A stretch of DNA of 64,000 nt from Bacteroidota bacterium (GCA_009773515.1 WSXX01000013.1:62001-126000); one strand, 5' to 3'. Positions 48,226 through 57,146 are shown, numbered from the stretch's first letter. A program made the numbers and translations. Notes: generated from the letters alone by a model not told the origin.

Positions 48226-51200
48226 ATGAAAAAGATATTGGTCTTATTGGTTTTGTGTGTTTGGATAATAAATGGTTTTGCACAGCAGGATTTCCGCTTG
48301 CTGGTGGAACCTGGTAAACCACAACTGGCAGGCGATGGAGATGATTTTACCACGCTAGTTATTTCTGCAAGAAACAGCGAAGGTGAGGTTATTACCTCGA
48401 TGGATGGAAAGGTGAAAATAGGCGTAAGCTCCGGTTTTCCGGATGAAACCGAAGTTAATATGCAATCAGGCGTGGCGCTGGTGAAATTTACATCTCCCAT
48501 GTTTGGAACTCCTGTAAAATCGTCGCAACGTATGGTTTATTTTATGTTCCGCTTTATGCAGAAGTTTATGGCTCGTGCTACTGGCTCAACTGATTATAAT
48601 GCCAATCAGAAACTGGCAACCGATATTGCGCTTGAAACTTTTCGCGAAGGCCTGAATCCAATTACTCTTATTCCAAAAAAAGATGGTGATAATTTTGTGT
48701 ATATCGTCTGCGAAATGAATGGGGTAAAAGGCAAAGCAAAAATTGAGATTACAAAAGCTACCGATGGGCGAAACGGAAATATTGTTCCAGGGGTTTATTA
48801 TGGCAAGGATATCACCGGGCAATCAGACTGGATGCTTGACATCAGCAGAGGCGGAGAAGGTTATTTTGGCGAAGCAAATGCATCGTCGAGCGAACAGGTG
48901 GCTATTCTTTTTTCCAATGAAGATTTTGTCGAATTTAATGATGCCATGGGAAAAATGGCAGGAATGACCGGTTTTAAGAAGGCATACCTTGGACCACCTG
49001 CAAGTGAGCAGAAATACTATGAAAATTATGATATTAGTAAAAACGGGATGCCGTCAGCTTATATGCCAATGCCAAACCACGGCGTATTTGTTTACATTCC
49101 TCCGATTTTATTTGAATATGCCGGCCAACGTAAGGATAATGAAAAGGCGGCTTCAGAAACCGAAGAGATAAAAACAGAAAAGACCGGTATTGTGCTTAGT
49201 CAGAATAAGATTATTGGTGACGGTCGCAGCCGGACAAAAGCGGTATTTCACTTTGAAGATGAAAATGGCATACCCGTTGAAGGGAAAGCAGTTACATGGT
49301 TTATTCCCGATGGGTTGAAAGTAATTTCGAAGGAAACTGTTACAAATGCCCTTGGAAATGCTACTATTGTTCTTGAGGCGCCGGTAATAAAGGCTTCTGA
49401 AGAGAAGCGAGGTGAAAACACAGGCGGGTTGATAGATAATTATGACCTTTTTCTGATTAAAGCAAGCTATCCTTCTCTAAGTGAAAAAACTGAAACTACT
49501 CAGGCGTATCTGTCTGTTTATAAAACCCTTGAACAGGATTTATATATTCTTAAAGCCGGAATGGAGTTGACTCCCTATAAAGTTTTGCTGCCTCAACTCG
49601 AATATTATAATCTCGAAAGCAGCATTTATGCCCTGCTTCCCGAAAGTTATATGACAGTTCCCAACAAGAAAACTCCTGTAAACGATGCAGTGGTTTTTCT
49701 TGCCAGTCGTTTGTTTGATAAAGCTGAATTTCAAAAGGTTTATGATTTTTACTTTAAGAAAGACCGGGCGCTTTTTATGCAATTGCTCGAAAACGATAAA
49801 GGTGGATTTTCGGCCGTTACTGATGCCTCGGGAAAATACAAACTGGTTGTTAGAGATTTTGAAGGGAAAAAGCGTCTTTATTCCGGCGATTATGACCGAA
49901 AGATAATGATGGAGCCGCTTGAAGCTAAAATTGCAGACCTCACCGGTCGGCGTAAAGGTGCACTTACCGAAGTGCTTGATCTGCTTGCAGGAGGAGATCC
50001 AGCCGTTGCCGGAACACAAAATGCCGGAGATCCATCGGTGGTAACAACCATTAAAGCAATGGATTTTAAAGCAAATGTGCTGACGAAATTGCTTCAGATG
50101 GAGAATGATTTGTGCTCCGCCGGACATCAGGAAGCTTTTTATATTGAAGAAAAGTTTCACATCATCGGAATGACAATGACGAACATTAAAGGCACTTCCA
50201 GATATATGCGCGATTGTGCAAAAGTATTCGGAGCGCAGTCATATGAGGCCGTCAAATTCCTATTGTTTTATGCTGCCGAAAAATATAAGTTTAATGAAAA
50301 ACTAGGCAATTGGTTTTCGAAGACAAAAGGTGGAGAGAAACTCAGTGATGCAGGACTGCAGGCTAAAGGTTATGTAGATACTTACCTTGTTGGATTGACT
50401 GAGGATAAAGGCACAAAAACAATTATGCAGCAGGCTCTGCTTTACATGGTTTCGGAAGTAAAAAAACTTCCGACAGATGAATATTATAAGCTTTTAGGTC
50501 ATGCTGCCAATTATGCGCTTACTGAAAAGCAGAAACAAATGTTAGATGTGATGGTGGATGGGGTTGTTTACTATCTGCCGTTTCCCGATAAAATTGCTGA
50601 TCTTCTTATCAGAGAATATTATGCCGGGCAAACCAATGAAGTTATTAAACTGCTGAATCAGGATCCCGCAAAATTGCATGCAGTTTATGATCAATTGCAG
50701 CCGGCACTGCGCGACAGGTCAACCGAAATTCGTCAGCAATATACCGATGTTGCAGCCTGGAGGTTAAATCTGGATATGTTTAAGGCTTACACCGATCTTT
50801 TTGCTGATCTGATAGTAAAAGGAGCAGTAATTATATGGGATGTCAAGACCCTTAATTTCGCGAATATCCATAAGCATATGGAATACATTGACAATACCAA
50901 AAATGCACTGAATGCCGCTTATCATGCATCAAGTCTGGCGCTTGAATTTATGAGTTACCGTAATTTGTGGGCCGAAAGTGATGCCGCACTTATTTATACC
51001 AATAAGTGTATTGAGCAGGGAACCATGAGCCCCGTAGCTGAAAACAAAAACTTTTCATTCCCGCTTTTTCCTTCGGCTATGGCTTCAGGTGTCTCCGATC
51101 TGAGTTTATTGAAAGGGGTTCCGGCTTTAACCGCAAATCAGCTTAGCCTTAAAAACGGCAGTTTGCCGGTTAATGAATTAAATCAGTTGTACAACGGGTT

Positions 51201-51831
51201 TCCGGAATTCAACAAATGGTTTGATCAGAACGCTGAAAAGCTTTTGTGGCTATCTGTCGATTCGCCTGAAATGGCTTCAGAACTCTTCAAAGCGCGTGAT
51301 GAATATAACAATCACCTTCAGGGGCTTACCATTCTTGCCCTGGGAATTATTGAGACACCGGATGATGCTGCCTTGAAAACAAAATGGAAAACGGTTTCGG
51401 AGCAGATGGCCGGAACTACTGAATCAATCAACAAGGCCGGCAGTGCTGCTTTTGAGAAAATGAAAACCATAGAATCCGACCCACAGGTGAATATACCTGA
51501 TAAATCTCCTTCATTGATTCCTGATCAGATTGAGGAAAACAAACTGATCACCTATGTACTTATTTCAGCGGGTGTTTTGGTTGTGATGGTGGTTCTGGTA
51601 ATTTTGATCCGCCGAAAGCGCCGGACAAAAAGAAGTTTTCCCGAAGTTGTGACAACTCATGTGTCTCCACCGGTTTACCAAAATCCAACTGCTCCGGCTG
51701 TTTCAAATATCCCGACTCCAAAGCAACCACCCCCAATTCAGGCGTCGCCCGAGCTGAAATTCTGTCCGCAATGCGGCACTCAATTGAAGCCGGGAGCCAG
51801 GTTTTGCGGGAAATGCGGGCATCATCTGTAG
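48226..51831 (+). CDS. Large exported protein with Ig-like domains, C-terminal membrane span and cytoplasmic zinc ribbon
   Basis: A 1201-residue protein with a signal peptide (MKKILVLLVLCVWIINGFAQ). Two invasin/Big-1-like beta domains are seen, at about 22-90 (LLVEPGKPQLAGDGDDFTTL) and about 320-400 (SQNKIIGDGRSRTKAVFHF; VTNALGNATIVLEAP). A long mainly helical region follows (about 430-1090). A span near 1107-1127 (TYVLISAGVLVVMVVLVILI) is followed by RRKRR, so the tail is cytoplasmic. The tail is Pro-rich (SPPVYQNPTAP) and ends in a double-CxxC ribbon, CPQCGTQLKPGARFCGKCG. The central part is unfamiliar to me. The ribbon and linker link it to the convergent operon at 52654-57146. Confidence 0.75.
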   Translation: MKKILVLLVLCVWIINGFAQQDFRLLVEPGKPQLAGDGDDFTTLVISARNSEGEVITSMDGKVKIGVSSGFPDETEVNMQSGVALVKFTSPMFGTPVKSSQRMVYFMFRFMQKFMARATGSTDYNANQKLATDIALETFREGLNPITLIPKKDGDNFVYIVCEMNGVKGKAKIEITKATDGRNGNIVPGVYYGKDITGQSDWMLDISRGGEGYFGEANASSSEQVAILFSNEDFVEFNDAMGKMAGMTGFKKAYLGPPASEQKYYENYDISKNGMPSAYMPMPNHGVFVYIPPILFEYAGQRKDNEKAASETEEIKTEKTGIVLSQNKIIGDGRSRTKAVFHFEDENGIPVEGKAVTWFIPDGLKVISKETVTNALGNATIVLEAPVIKASEEKRGENTGGLIDNYDLFLIKASYPSLSEKTETTQAYLSVYKTLEQDLYILKAGMELTPYKVLLPQLEYYNLESSIYALLPESYMTVPNKKTPVNDAVVFLASRLFDKAEFQKVYDFYFKKDRALFMQLLENDKGGFSAVTDASGKYKLVVRDFEGKKRLYSGDYDRKIMMEPLEAKIADLTGRRKGALTEVLDLLAGGDPAVAGTQNAGDPSVVTTIKAMDFKANVLTKLLQMENDLCSAGHQEAFYIEEKFHIIGMTMTNIKGTSRYMRDCAKVFGAQSYEAVKFLLFYAAEKYKFNEKLGNWFSKTKGGEKLSDAGLQAKGYVDTYLVGLTEDKGTKTIMQQALLYMVSEVKKLPTDEYYKLLGHAANYALTEKQKQMLDVMVDGVVYYLPFPDKIADLLIREYYAGQTNEVIKLLNQDPAKLHAVYDQLQPALRDRSTEIRQQYTDVAAWRLNLDMFKAYTDLFADLIVKGAVIIWDVKTLNFANIHKHMEYIDNTKNALNAAYHASSLALEFMSYRNLWAESDAALIYTNKCIEQGTMSPVAENKNFSFPLFPSAMASGVSDLSLLKGVPALTANQLSLKNGSLPVNELNQLYNGFPEFNKWFDQNAEKLLWLSVDSPEMASELFKARDEYNNHLQGLTILALGIIETPDDAALKTKWKTVSEQMAGTTESINKAGSAAFEKMKTIESDPQVNIPDKSPSLIPDQIEENKLITYVLISAGVLVVMVVLVILIRRKRRTKRSFPEVVTTHVSPPVYQNPTAPAVSNIPTPKQPPPIQASPELKFCPQCGTQLKPGARFCGKCGHHL

Positions 51832-51882
51832 AAATATGGTGTATAAAAACTTAATTTTGACAAACATCTTTAACCAAATCGT

Positions 51883-52473
51883 ATGACAAAATTTTCCTTC
51901 AGTCTGGCAATATCTCTATTTGCAATCGTATTTTTTGCTTCGTGCAACCCAAAGCAACAGACTGAAAATACAGACAAAAATGAGTTCGACACACTATCCT
52001 TCAAACAGCAGGGTGATTCAATATCAGCCATTATGCAGCGGGTTCTGCTTTCAAATGTGATGCAGGCCACCAAAGCAGGAGGCCCTGTTTATGCTGTAGC
52101 CTTTTGCAATGAGCGAGCCATGCCTCTGACCGATTCACTGTCGCAGAAATATAATTGCCTGATTCAACGGATTTCGGATAAATACCGAAACCCTGCCAAT
52201 AAACCCTCTAAAAATGAGGAAGATGTTTTAGTCAGGATGGGATCTTCAATTTCAGGGGAACCTATGCTGGTATCAGAAAATGGGAAAGTGATTTATTACA
52301 AACCCATCAGAATTGCCATGCCAGCCTGCCTTAACTGTCATGGAAATGCAGAGAAAGATATTGCCGCGAAAACTCTAGAAGTCATAATGCAGAAATACCC
52401 CAACGACTTAGCCATTGGTTATAAGGAGGGCGATTTTCGCGGTTTATGGAAAATTACTTTCCCGGAAGAATAA
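51883..52473 (+). CDS. DUF3365 (Tll0287-like) haem-binding lipoprotein
   Basis: A 196-residue lipoprotein: MTKFSFSLAISLFAIVFFASC with lipobox Cys at about 21. The rest is a Tll0287-like PAS-type domain: AVAFCNERAMPLTDSLSQKY, NKPSKNEEDVLVRM and MPACLNCHGNAEKDI, the last a CxxCH c-type haem site. KEGDFRGLWKITFPEE is the family C-terminus. It would sense or carry electrons in the periplasm. It lies 51 nt after the 1201-residue gene and may belong to that transcript. Confidence 0.85.
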   Translation: MTKFSFSLAISLFAIVFFASCNPKQQTENTDKNEFDTLSFKQQGDSISAIMQRVLLSNVMQATKAGGPVYAVAFCNERAMPLTDSLSQKYNCLIQRISDKYRNPANKPSKNEEDVLVRMGSSISGEPMLVSENGKVIYYKPIRIAMPACLNCHGNAEKDIAAKTLEVIMQKYPNDLAIGYKEGDFRGLWKITFPEE

Positions 52474-52532
52474 GGAAAGACTTTCTCAAAAGGGAATTAC
52501 CTTTATTCAATAATATTTAATAATGAAACAAG

Positions 52533-52647
52533 TACGTTTATATAAGAAAAAGTGTCTTCGACTCCGCTCAGACTGACAGTTATCCTGAGCGGAGTCGAAG
52601 GACATTTATTCATTTTATTTTCAATTTCTAAATCTTAACTACACAAC
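52533..52647. repeat. 115-nt nested inverted repeat
   Basis: Inner arms CTTCGACTCCGCTCAG (52556-52571) and CTGAGCGGAGTCGAAG (52585-52600). The outer arms GTACGTTTATATAAG and CTTAACTACACAAC (52634-52647) are eroded versions of the arms at 43788 and 43889. It separates two convergent gene groups. Confidence 0.8.
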
Positions 52648-52653
52648 ATTAAA

Positions 52654-53514
52654 TCAGGAATTCTTAATCGCAATCACCCTGCGGTAAATAGAACCCAGAT
52701 AATTCATCATGGTTACATGCCGGTTGGCAGCCGGTGCAATCAGTACTTTTCCGGTTCCGGTAAATGTATTCACGATTCCTTCGCCTGATGTCCAGGATGA
52801 GAAAAGTCCTTTCGTGGCTTTGTTAACCGTAAATTCTATGCCTGCAGTCCGGGCTACTGCGAATGAACCATCAACAACCAGACGGTCGTTTACAAGATTT
52901 ATTTCTTCGAGTGGTCCGTTTGAAACGACAATCACTTTACCAGTGCCTGAAACCTGTGTCTGAAAGAATCCCTCACCTGAGAAGAACCCGCTGATGGCCT
53001 TGTTTGTCCAAAGGCCGACTTCTATGCCCATTTCGGAAGCATAGTAAGCACCTTTGTCAAGAATCCATGTTTCGTTATGGAGTTCCATTACGGTAAACTC
53101 TCCAAAGCTTGGTTCAAGATAAACAGTTCCGGTTCCTGAGATAGTCGGTTTGAAGGCTGTTTCTTTGGTAACCATCGACTTAAGCAATCCACCGGCAGAA
53201 GGCATTTTTGACTCTATCTGCAGATTGCCCTGCATATAATACATCGCGCCCGATTCGCAGCGAAACATTGCATTTTGCATCTCAACCTTAACCATTTTCA
53301 GCATTTGCTTTTCTTCAACGCTGAAATTGAGCAATGAAGGCACTGTTCTAGCCTGCGGAGGAGGTGCCTGGTAAACCGGAGGGGGAGGTGCTGCCTGAGG
53401 TTGCATGGTTTGTTGAATGGGAGGAGCAGCGCCGGCATCCTGCCTTGCACCACACTCATGACAAAAAACGGCGCCGTCTTTCAGGCGTGATCCACAATTT
53501 CCACAAAAAGCCAT
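52654..53514 (-). CDS. AIM24-family protein with N-terminal zinc ribbon
   Basis: A 286-residue protein. Residues 4-22 form a zinc ribbon (CGNCGSRLKDGAVFCHECG), residues about 25-60 a Pro-rich linker (APPPPVYQAPPPQ), and the rest an AIM24/TIGR00266 beta-barrel-like domain (FRCESGAMYYMQGNLQIESK, GTGTVYLEPSFGEFTVMEL, GEGFFQTQVSGTGKVIVVS). The linker is nearly the same as in the YIP1 gene product at 56301. AIM24 proteins are conserved from bacteria to mitochondria with no clear enzymatic role. No span or signal, so it is cytoplasmic or peripheral. Last gene of the four-gene operon. Confidence 0.87.
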   Translation of the reverse strand: MAFCGNCGSRLKDGAVFCHECGARQDAGAAPPIQQTMQPQAAPPPPVYQAPPPQARTVPSLLNFSVEEKQMLKMVKVEMQNAMFRCESGAMYYMQGNLQIESKMPSAGGLLKSMVTKETAFKPTISGTGTVYLEPSFGEFTVMELHNETWILDKGAYYASEMGIEVGLWTNKAISGFFSGEGFFQTQVSGTGKVIVVSNGPLEEINLVNDRLVVDGSFAVARTAGIEFTVNKATKGLFSSWTSGEGIVNTFTGTGKVLIAPAANRHVTMMNYLGSIYRRVIAIKNS

Positions 53515-53548
53515 AACTTTTTAGTTTTGAAGTTTCAATTTTTATTCT

Positions 53549-54271
53549 TCAGTTTTCTTCTTTTAACTGAGCTGCAATCCTCAGGGCTTCGCTCCACTTC
53601 TGTTCAGGCACAGGTACCCTGATTTCGTAATGTTCTAATCCGGTGCGGGTAAGATAGCTCATCACCAGCCGCAACAGAGGTGGATTGCTGTTTTCGTCGG
53701 CCGAAACCTTATCAAGCGATGCGCCCAGCATATTCCAGTTGTGATAGGTTCGGCCCACCAGAACTGATGTTGCCGAAATCATGACCAATGGAGGTGCTGA
53801 ACGTTTTCTTTTGTGCCGGAACCGCGAAAAAGTGAATGCCGGAATAGCTATCATAGCAATGACTCCCAGACAGATATACAGAAAAAGTATATCTTTGGAA
53901 ATTATGCTGAGCAGAATCCCGACAATCAGCGAAATCACAGAAATCAGGATAAATGTCCCTTTGCTGCTTGCCTTATCCTCCTTAAAATCAATCTCAACAA
54001 ACCTTTGCCATTCCTCCTGAGTAAGTTCCCATTGTGCAATGTGTTTGTCAAGCTTTATCAACCTGTTGAGTTCTATTGCCCGTTTGCGGTAAACTACAAT
54101 TACCACCAATCCGCTGATGGCCAGAAATCCGCTGATAACTATAATGGCAAAACCGCCATCCATTCCTTCAATTCCAAAAATGGCAGGAACAAAACATCCC
54201 AGGATGAACAACATGGTGACGAATGTTGTAATCCTCACTACTTTCCACTGGTTATTGGCTGGTTTCTCCAT
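53549..54271 (-). CDS. Four-span membrane protein of the zinc-ribbon operon
   Basis: About 240 residues from ATG 54269-54271 (MEKPANNQWKVVRITT), which overlaps the preceding gene by 9 nt; the ORF-track start is 50 codons earlier inside that gene. Spans lie at about 15-35, 42-60, 105-123 and 128-147, in two pairs separated by a helical, charged loop (LIKLDKHIAQWELTQEEWQRF). A soluble C-terminal domain of about 85 residues follows (PPLVMISATSVLVGRTYHNW; LEHYEIRVPVPEQKW). No ribbon and no recognised family. It belongs to the operon by overlap and spacing (34 nt to the AIM24 gene). Confidence 0.65.
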   Translation of the reverse strand: MEKPANNQWKVVRITTFVTMLFILGCFVPAIFGIEGMDGGFAIIVISGFLAISGLVVIVVYRKRAIELNRLIKLDKHIAQWELTQEEWQRFVEIDFKEDKASSKGTFILISVISLIVGILLSIISKDILFLYICLGVIAMIAIPAFTFSRFRHKRKRSAPPLVMISATSVLVGRTYHNWNMLGASLDKVSADENSNPPLLRLVMSYLTRTGLEHYEIRVPVPEQKWSEALRIAAQLKEEN

Positions 54272-54278
54272 GGAATGA

Positions 54279-56261
54279 TCAATCAGCTTCGTATCCTTCA
54301 ACAATAACAAAACCCTTGCGACCCGACTCAGCGTTGTATGACCATGATTTTTCATCGGAAACCACAACTTTGTAGGTTCCCGGTTCCATCCTGGCATTGG
54401 GTTCACAAATCCATTTCCCATTTACCGTTCCATCGCTGCCGTAAGCGTTTCTTGCCTGCCACGGGCCACCGGTTTCCTTCTTTTTGCCTTCCAGCATTAT
54501 GGTTCCGGCAACAGCACCGTTGCCGTCGTTGTGATGAAAGGTCGTTATACGGGTGACAAAGGTTGGCTTGCTGAACTTAACCTTTTGAGCAAATACAGGT
54601 CCGCCTTTTACTTCTTTGGTGTTAAATGAACTGAAAAGCGTAACTGACGATTTTTCGGTAGTTGTGTTTTTTAAAACAACAGTTACCTGATCGTTTTTCT
54701 TTACCGGTTCTTCCGGAACTACCTGCTGTTTCTGAGGCTCTGTTGTTTTTTTAGGTGTTTTTTTCTTCGGTTGTGTTTGTTTCTTTTCGGTTTCTTTGGG
54801 CAATTCGGCTTCTACTGCAGTAACTTCTTCAGGCAGTTGTTCCTCAGACATATTGCTCTCTGGTACCTGAACCGGGGGTGTAACCTCATTTTGTGCTACT
54901 GTAGTTTCTGCAGATTCTGTTTTTTCGTTTGCGAAAAACTTATTATAGGCAAACCAGCCTCCTGCACCCAGCACGCCCAAGGCAAGCAATCCAAGAAGTA
55001 CCACCAGAATCAGCTTATTGTTTTTCTTTTTCGTTGCCGGCCCTTCAGCTGCTGTGCTTGCCAATGGTGCAGGTTTCGAAATAACTTTCTCTTTTTTTGA
55101 TGGCTTTTGCAAAGACGGCACCGGTGCAATAACAGGTTCAGCAATCGAGGCTTCTGTTTTTGGTTCAGGAGTTGCAACTGATGCGATTTCAGCATTCATA
55201 TTGTGTCCGCAATCCTGACAAAATACATCATCAAGGCTTTGTTTTGAGCCGCAATTCGGGCAGAACTGTGTCGGAGTGCTGCTTCCGGACTGATTTATTT
55301 CCGTTTCCGGAGCTGCTTCATTCACTGGTTGCAGAACGGGAACTGGTTCAGGAATTATTTCAGGAACATTATCCGGTAAAACTTCCGCGACGGGCAAAGC
55401 AACAGGCGTTTCTGCTATGACTGCAGCCTGTTTGTCAAAGCCACATTCAGCACAAAACCTTTCTTCAATTGCCAGTGGTGTGGCGCACTTCGGACAGGTT
55501 TCTTTTGGTTGTTCAGGTTCAGATTGCGGTAAAACTTCCGCGATGGGCAAAACAACAGGCGTTTCATCTATGACTGCAGCCTGTTTATCAAAACCACATT
55601 CAGCACAAAACCTTTCTTCAATTGCCAGTGGTGTAGCGCACTTCGGACAGGTTTCTTTAGGTTGTTCAGGTTCAGATTGCGGTAAAACTTCCGCAACGGG
55701 CAAAACAACAGGCGTTTCAGCTATGACTGCAGCCTGTTTGTCAAAACCACATTCAGCACAAAACCTTTCTTCAATTGCCAGTGGTGCGGTGCACTTCGGA
55801 CAGGTTTCTTTAGGTTGTTCAGGTTCAGATTGCGGTAAAACTTCCGCAACGGGCAAAACAACAGGCGTTCCAGCTATAACTGCAGCCTGTTTGTCAAAGC
55901 CACATTCAGCACAAAACCTGTCATCTGCTGCCAGTGGTGCTGTGCATTTCGGACAGGTTTCTTTTGGTTGTTCAGGTTCAGATTGCGGTAAAACTTCCGC
56001 AACGGGCAAAACAACAGGCGTTTCAGCTATGACTGCCGCCTGTTTATCAAAACCGCATTCAGCACAAAACCTGTCTTCAGCTGCCAATGGTGCCGTGCAC
56101 TTCGGACAAACCGGTTCAATGTTTAAAGGTTTCACGGTTTCCCCTGACTCAGCGGGAAATCCTGAATCTTCAATTACCATCGATTGTTTATCAAAGCCAC
56201 ACTCCTGACAAAAGCGGGCATCAGGCTCAAAGGTGGCACCACATTGCGGACAGAATTTCAT
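54279..56261 (-). CDS. Seven-zinc-ribbon membrane protein
   Basis: A 660-residue protein. Seven ribbons of the form C-x2-C-x11-C-x2-C are present: CPQCGATFEPDARFCQECG at the N-terminus, five in a 51-residue tandem repeat (CPKCTAPLAAEDRFCAECG and variants, residues 52-306) and CPNCGSKQSLDDVFCQDCG later. After an Ala/Pro/Lys linker comes a span at about 420-440 (LILVVLLGLLALGVLGAGGWF). An acidic and then Lys-rich stalk (ETEKKQTQPKKKTPKK) leads to an unnamed C-terminal beta domain (TFHHNDGNGAVAGTIML, MEPGTYKVVVSDEKSW, SGRKGFVIVEG). The ribbons should face the cytoplasm and the beta domain the periplasm. Second gene of the operon. Confidence 0.8.
   Translation of the reverse strand: MKFCPQCGATFEPDARFCQECGFDKQSMVIEDSGFPAESGETVKPLNIEPVCPKCTAPLAAEDRFCAECGFDKQAAVIAETPVVLPVAEVLPQSEPEQPKETCPKCTAPLAADDRFCAECGFDKQAAVIAGTPVVLPVAEVLPQSEPEQPKETCPKCTAPLAIEERFCAECGFDKQAAVIAETPVVLPVAEVLPQSEPEQPKETCPKCATPLAIEERFCAECGFDKQAAVIDETPVVLPIAEVLPQSEPEQPKETCPKCATPLAIEERFCAECGFDKQAAVIAETPVALPVAEVLPDNVPEIIPEPVPVLQPVNEAAPETEINQSGSSTPTQFCPNCGSKQSLDDVFCQDCGHNMNAEIASVATPEPKTEASIAEPVIAPVPSLQKPSKKEKVISKPAPLASTAAEGPATKKKNNKLILVVLLGLLALGVLGAGGWFAYNKFFANEKTESAETTVAQNEVTPPVQVPESNMSEEQLPEEVTAVEAELPKETEKKQTQPKKKTPKKTTEPQKQQVVPEEPVKKNDQVTVVLKNTTTEKSSVTLFSSFNTKEVKGGPVFAQKVKFSKPTFVTRITTFHHNDGNGAVAGTIMLEGKKKETGGPWQARNAYGSDGTVNGKWICEPNARMEPGTYKVVVSDEKSWSYNAESGRKGFVIVEGYEAD
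55344..56108 (-). repeat. 153-nt (51-residue) coding tandem repeat, five copies
   Basis: Each unit encodes one zinc ribbon plus the linker ETPVVLPVAEVLPQSEPEQPK. Copies two to four are nearly identical at the DNA level, and the last diverges after VAEVLP. This indicates recent expansion, and copy number may vary between strains. It also creates the long antisense ORF at 55417. Confidence 0.85.
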
Positions 56262-56300
56262 CGGACAGAGATTTTAGTTAAATAAATTTATAATCGGGAA

Positions 56301-57146
56301 TTACATTCCTCCAAATCCAGCCATTTTAGCTCCGAAAAATAATCCAACAATTCCACCTATGATCAAAGCCATAACGAAACTGATTATTATCAGCGCAATG
56401 ATGACCACCACCACATAACCAACAACTTTTTCTTTTGGAGTGTTTTTAAGTACCGGCATACCAACTGCCAGAAGGTAGATGGCATATAAGCCTATTACGA
56501 GAATAAGCATGCTGATACCAGTTCCAAAAATCAGCAAAATACCGGCAACCCACTGAGGAGTAGAAGAGTAAACGGCAAGTTGCAATGACCGCCCGAAATC
56601 CTTTTTTGAATCAAAGGAAGGGGCGAGCAGATCAATTACCCAGGCCAGCAGATATGCACCCAGCACTGCAGAGATAAGCTGTACAATCCCATATTGGATG
56701 CCGGTAGCAATGCTTCGGGAGGTATATCCCCAGAAGGTAACACCAATAACTCCGAACTTAATGAATGATGCAATCGCCGGTATAGCTGCAAGAATCAATG
56801 CATATCCAACAATCAGTTTGGTAGCGTCGGGCTTTTCAGAAGCCACCACATGCCATTCTTCCTTTGGTTTTATAAGGATATTAATTACCCGTTGAATCAG
56901 ATTTGAGGTTTTTGCATTTCCATAGACCGGCTCATTGTAAGATTGCTGAGGAGGAGCCTGATACACAGGAGGAGGAGCCTGATACACAGGAGGAGGAGCC
57001 TGATACACAGGAGGAGGTGGTGGCGGTGCAACCGGTGGCTGACTTTTTGGTTGTTCAACAGTTTCTGCCTGGCTTGGCTTTCCGCATGAGGGACAGAACT
57101 TTACTCCTTCACGGAGCTCATTTCCACAACTGGTACAAAATTTCAT
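56301..57146 (-). CDS. YIP1-family membrane protein with N-terminal zinc ribbon
   Basis: A 281-residue protein. A ribbon at residues 4-22 (CTSCGNELREGVKFCPSCG) is followed by a Pro-rich linker with three copies of PPPVYQA (about 42-70). A YIP1 domain follows, with NLIQRVINILIKPKEEWHVV as its typical entry, and five spans from about 110 to 275. Yip1 proteins shape or organise membranes in eukaryotes; bacterial roles are unknown. First gene of the operon, 39 nt before the seven-ribbon gene. The PPPVYQA repeats are short DNA direct repeats (56953-57014) and may vary in number. Confidence 0.87.
   Translation of the reverse strand: MKFCTSCGNELREGVKFCPSCGKPSQAETVEQPKSQPPVAPPPPPPVYQAPPPVYQAPPPVYQAPPQQSYNEPVYGNAKTSNLIQRVINILIKPKEEWHVVASEKPDATKLIVGYALILAAIPAIASFIKFGVIGVTFWGYTSRSIATGIQYGIVQLISAVLGAYLLAWVIDLLAPSFDSKKDFGRSLQLAVYSSTPQWVAGILLIFGTGISMLILVIGLYAIYLLAVGMPVLKNTPKEKVVGYVVVVIIALIIISFVMALIIGGIVGLFFGAKMAGFGGM

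Noticed and set aside
49540-50160. 206-residue minus-strand ORF
   Set aside because: Antisense to the middle of the 1201-residue gene, with no recognisable composition or partner.
55417-56208. 263-residue plus-strand ORF with repeats of SKPHSAQNLSSIASG
   Set aside because: It is exactly antisense to the tandem zinc-ribbon repeat; its periodic sequence is a by-product of the 153-nt repeat on the coding strand.
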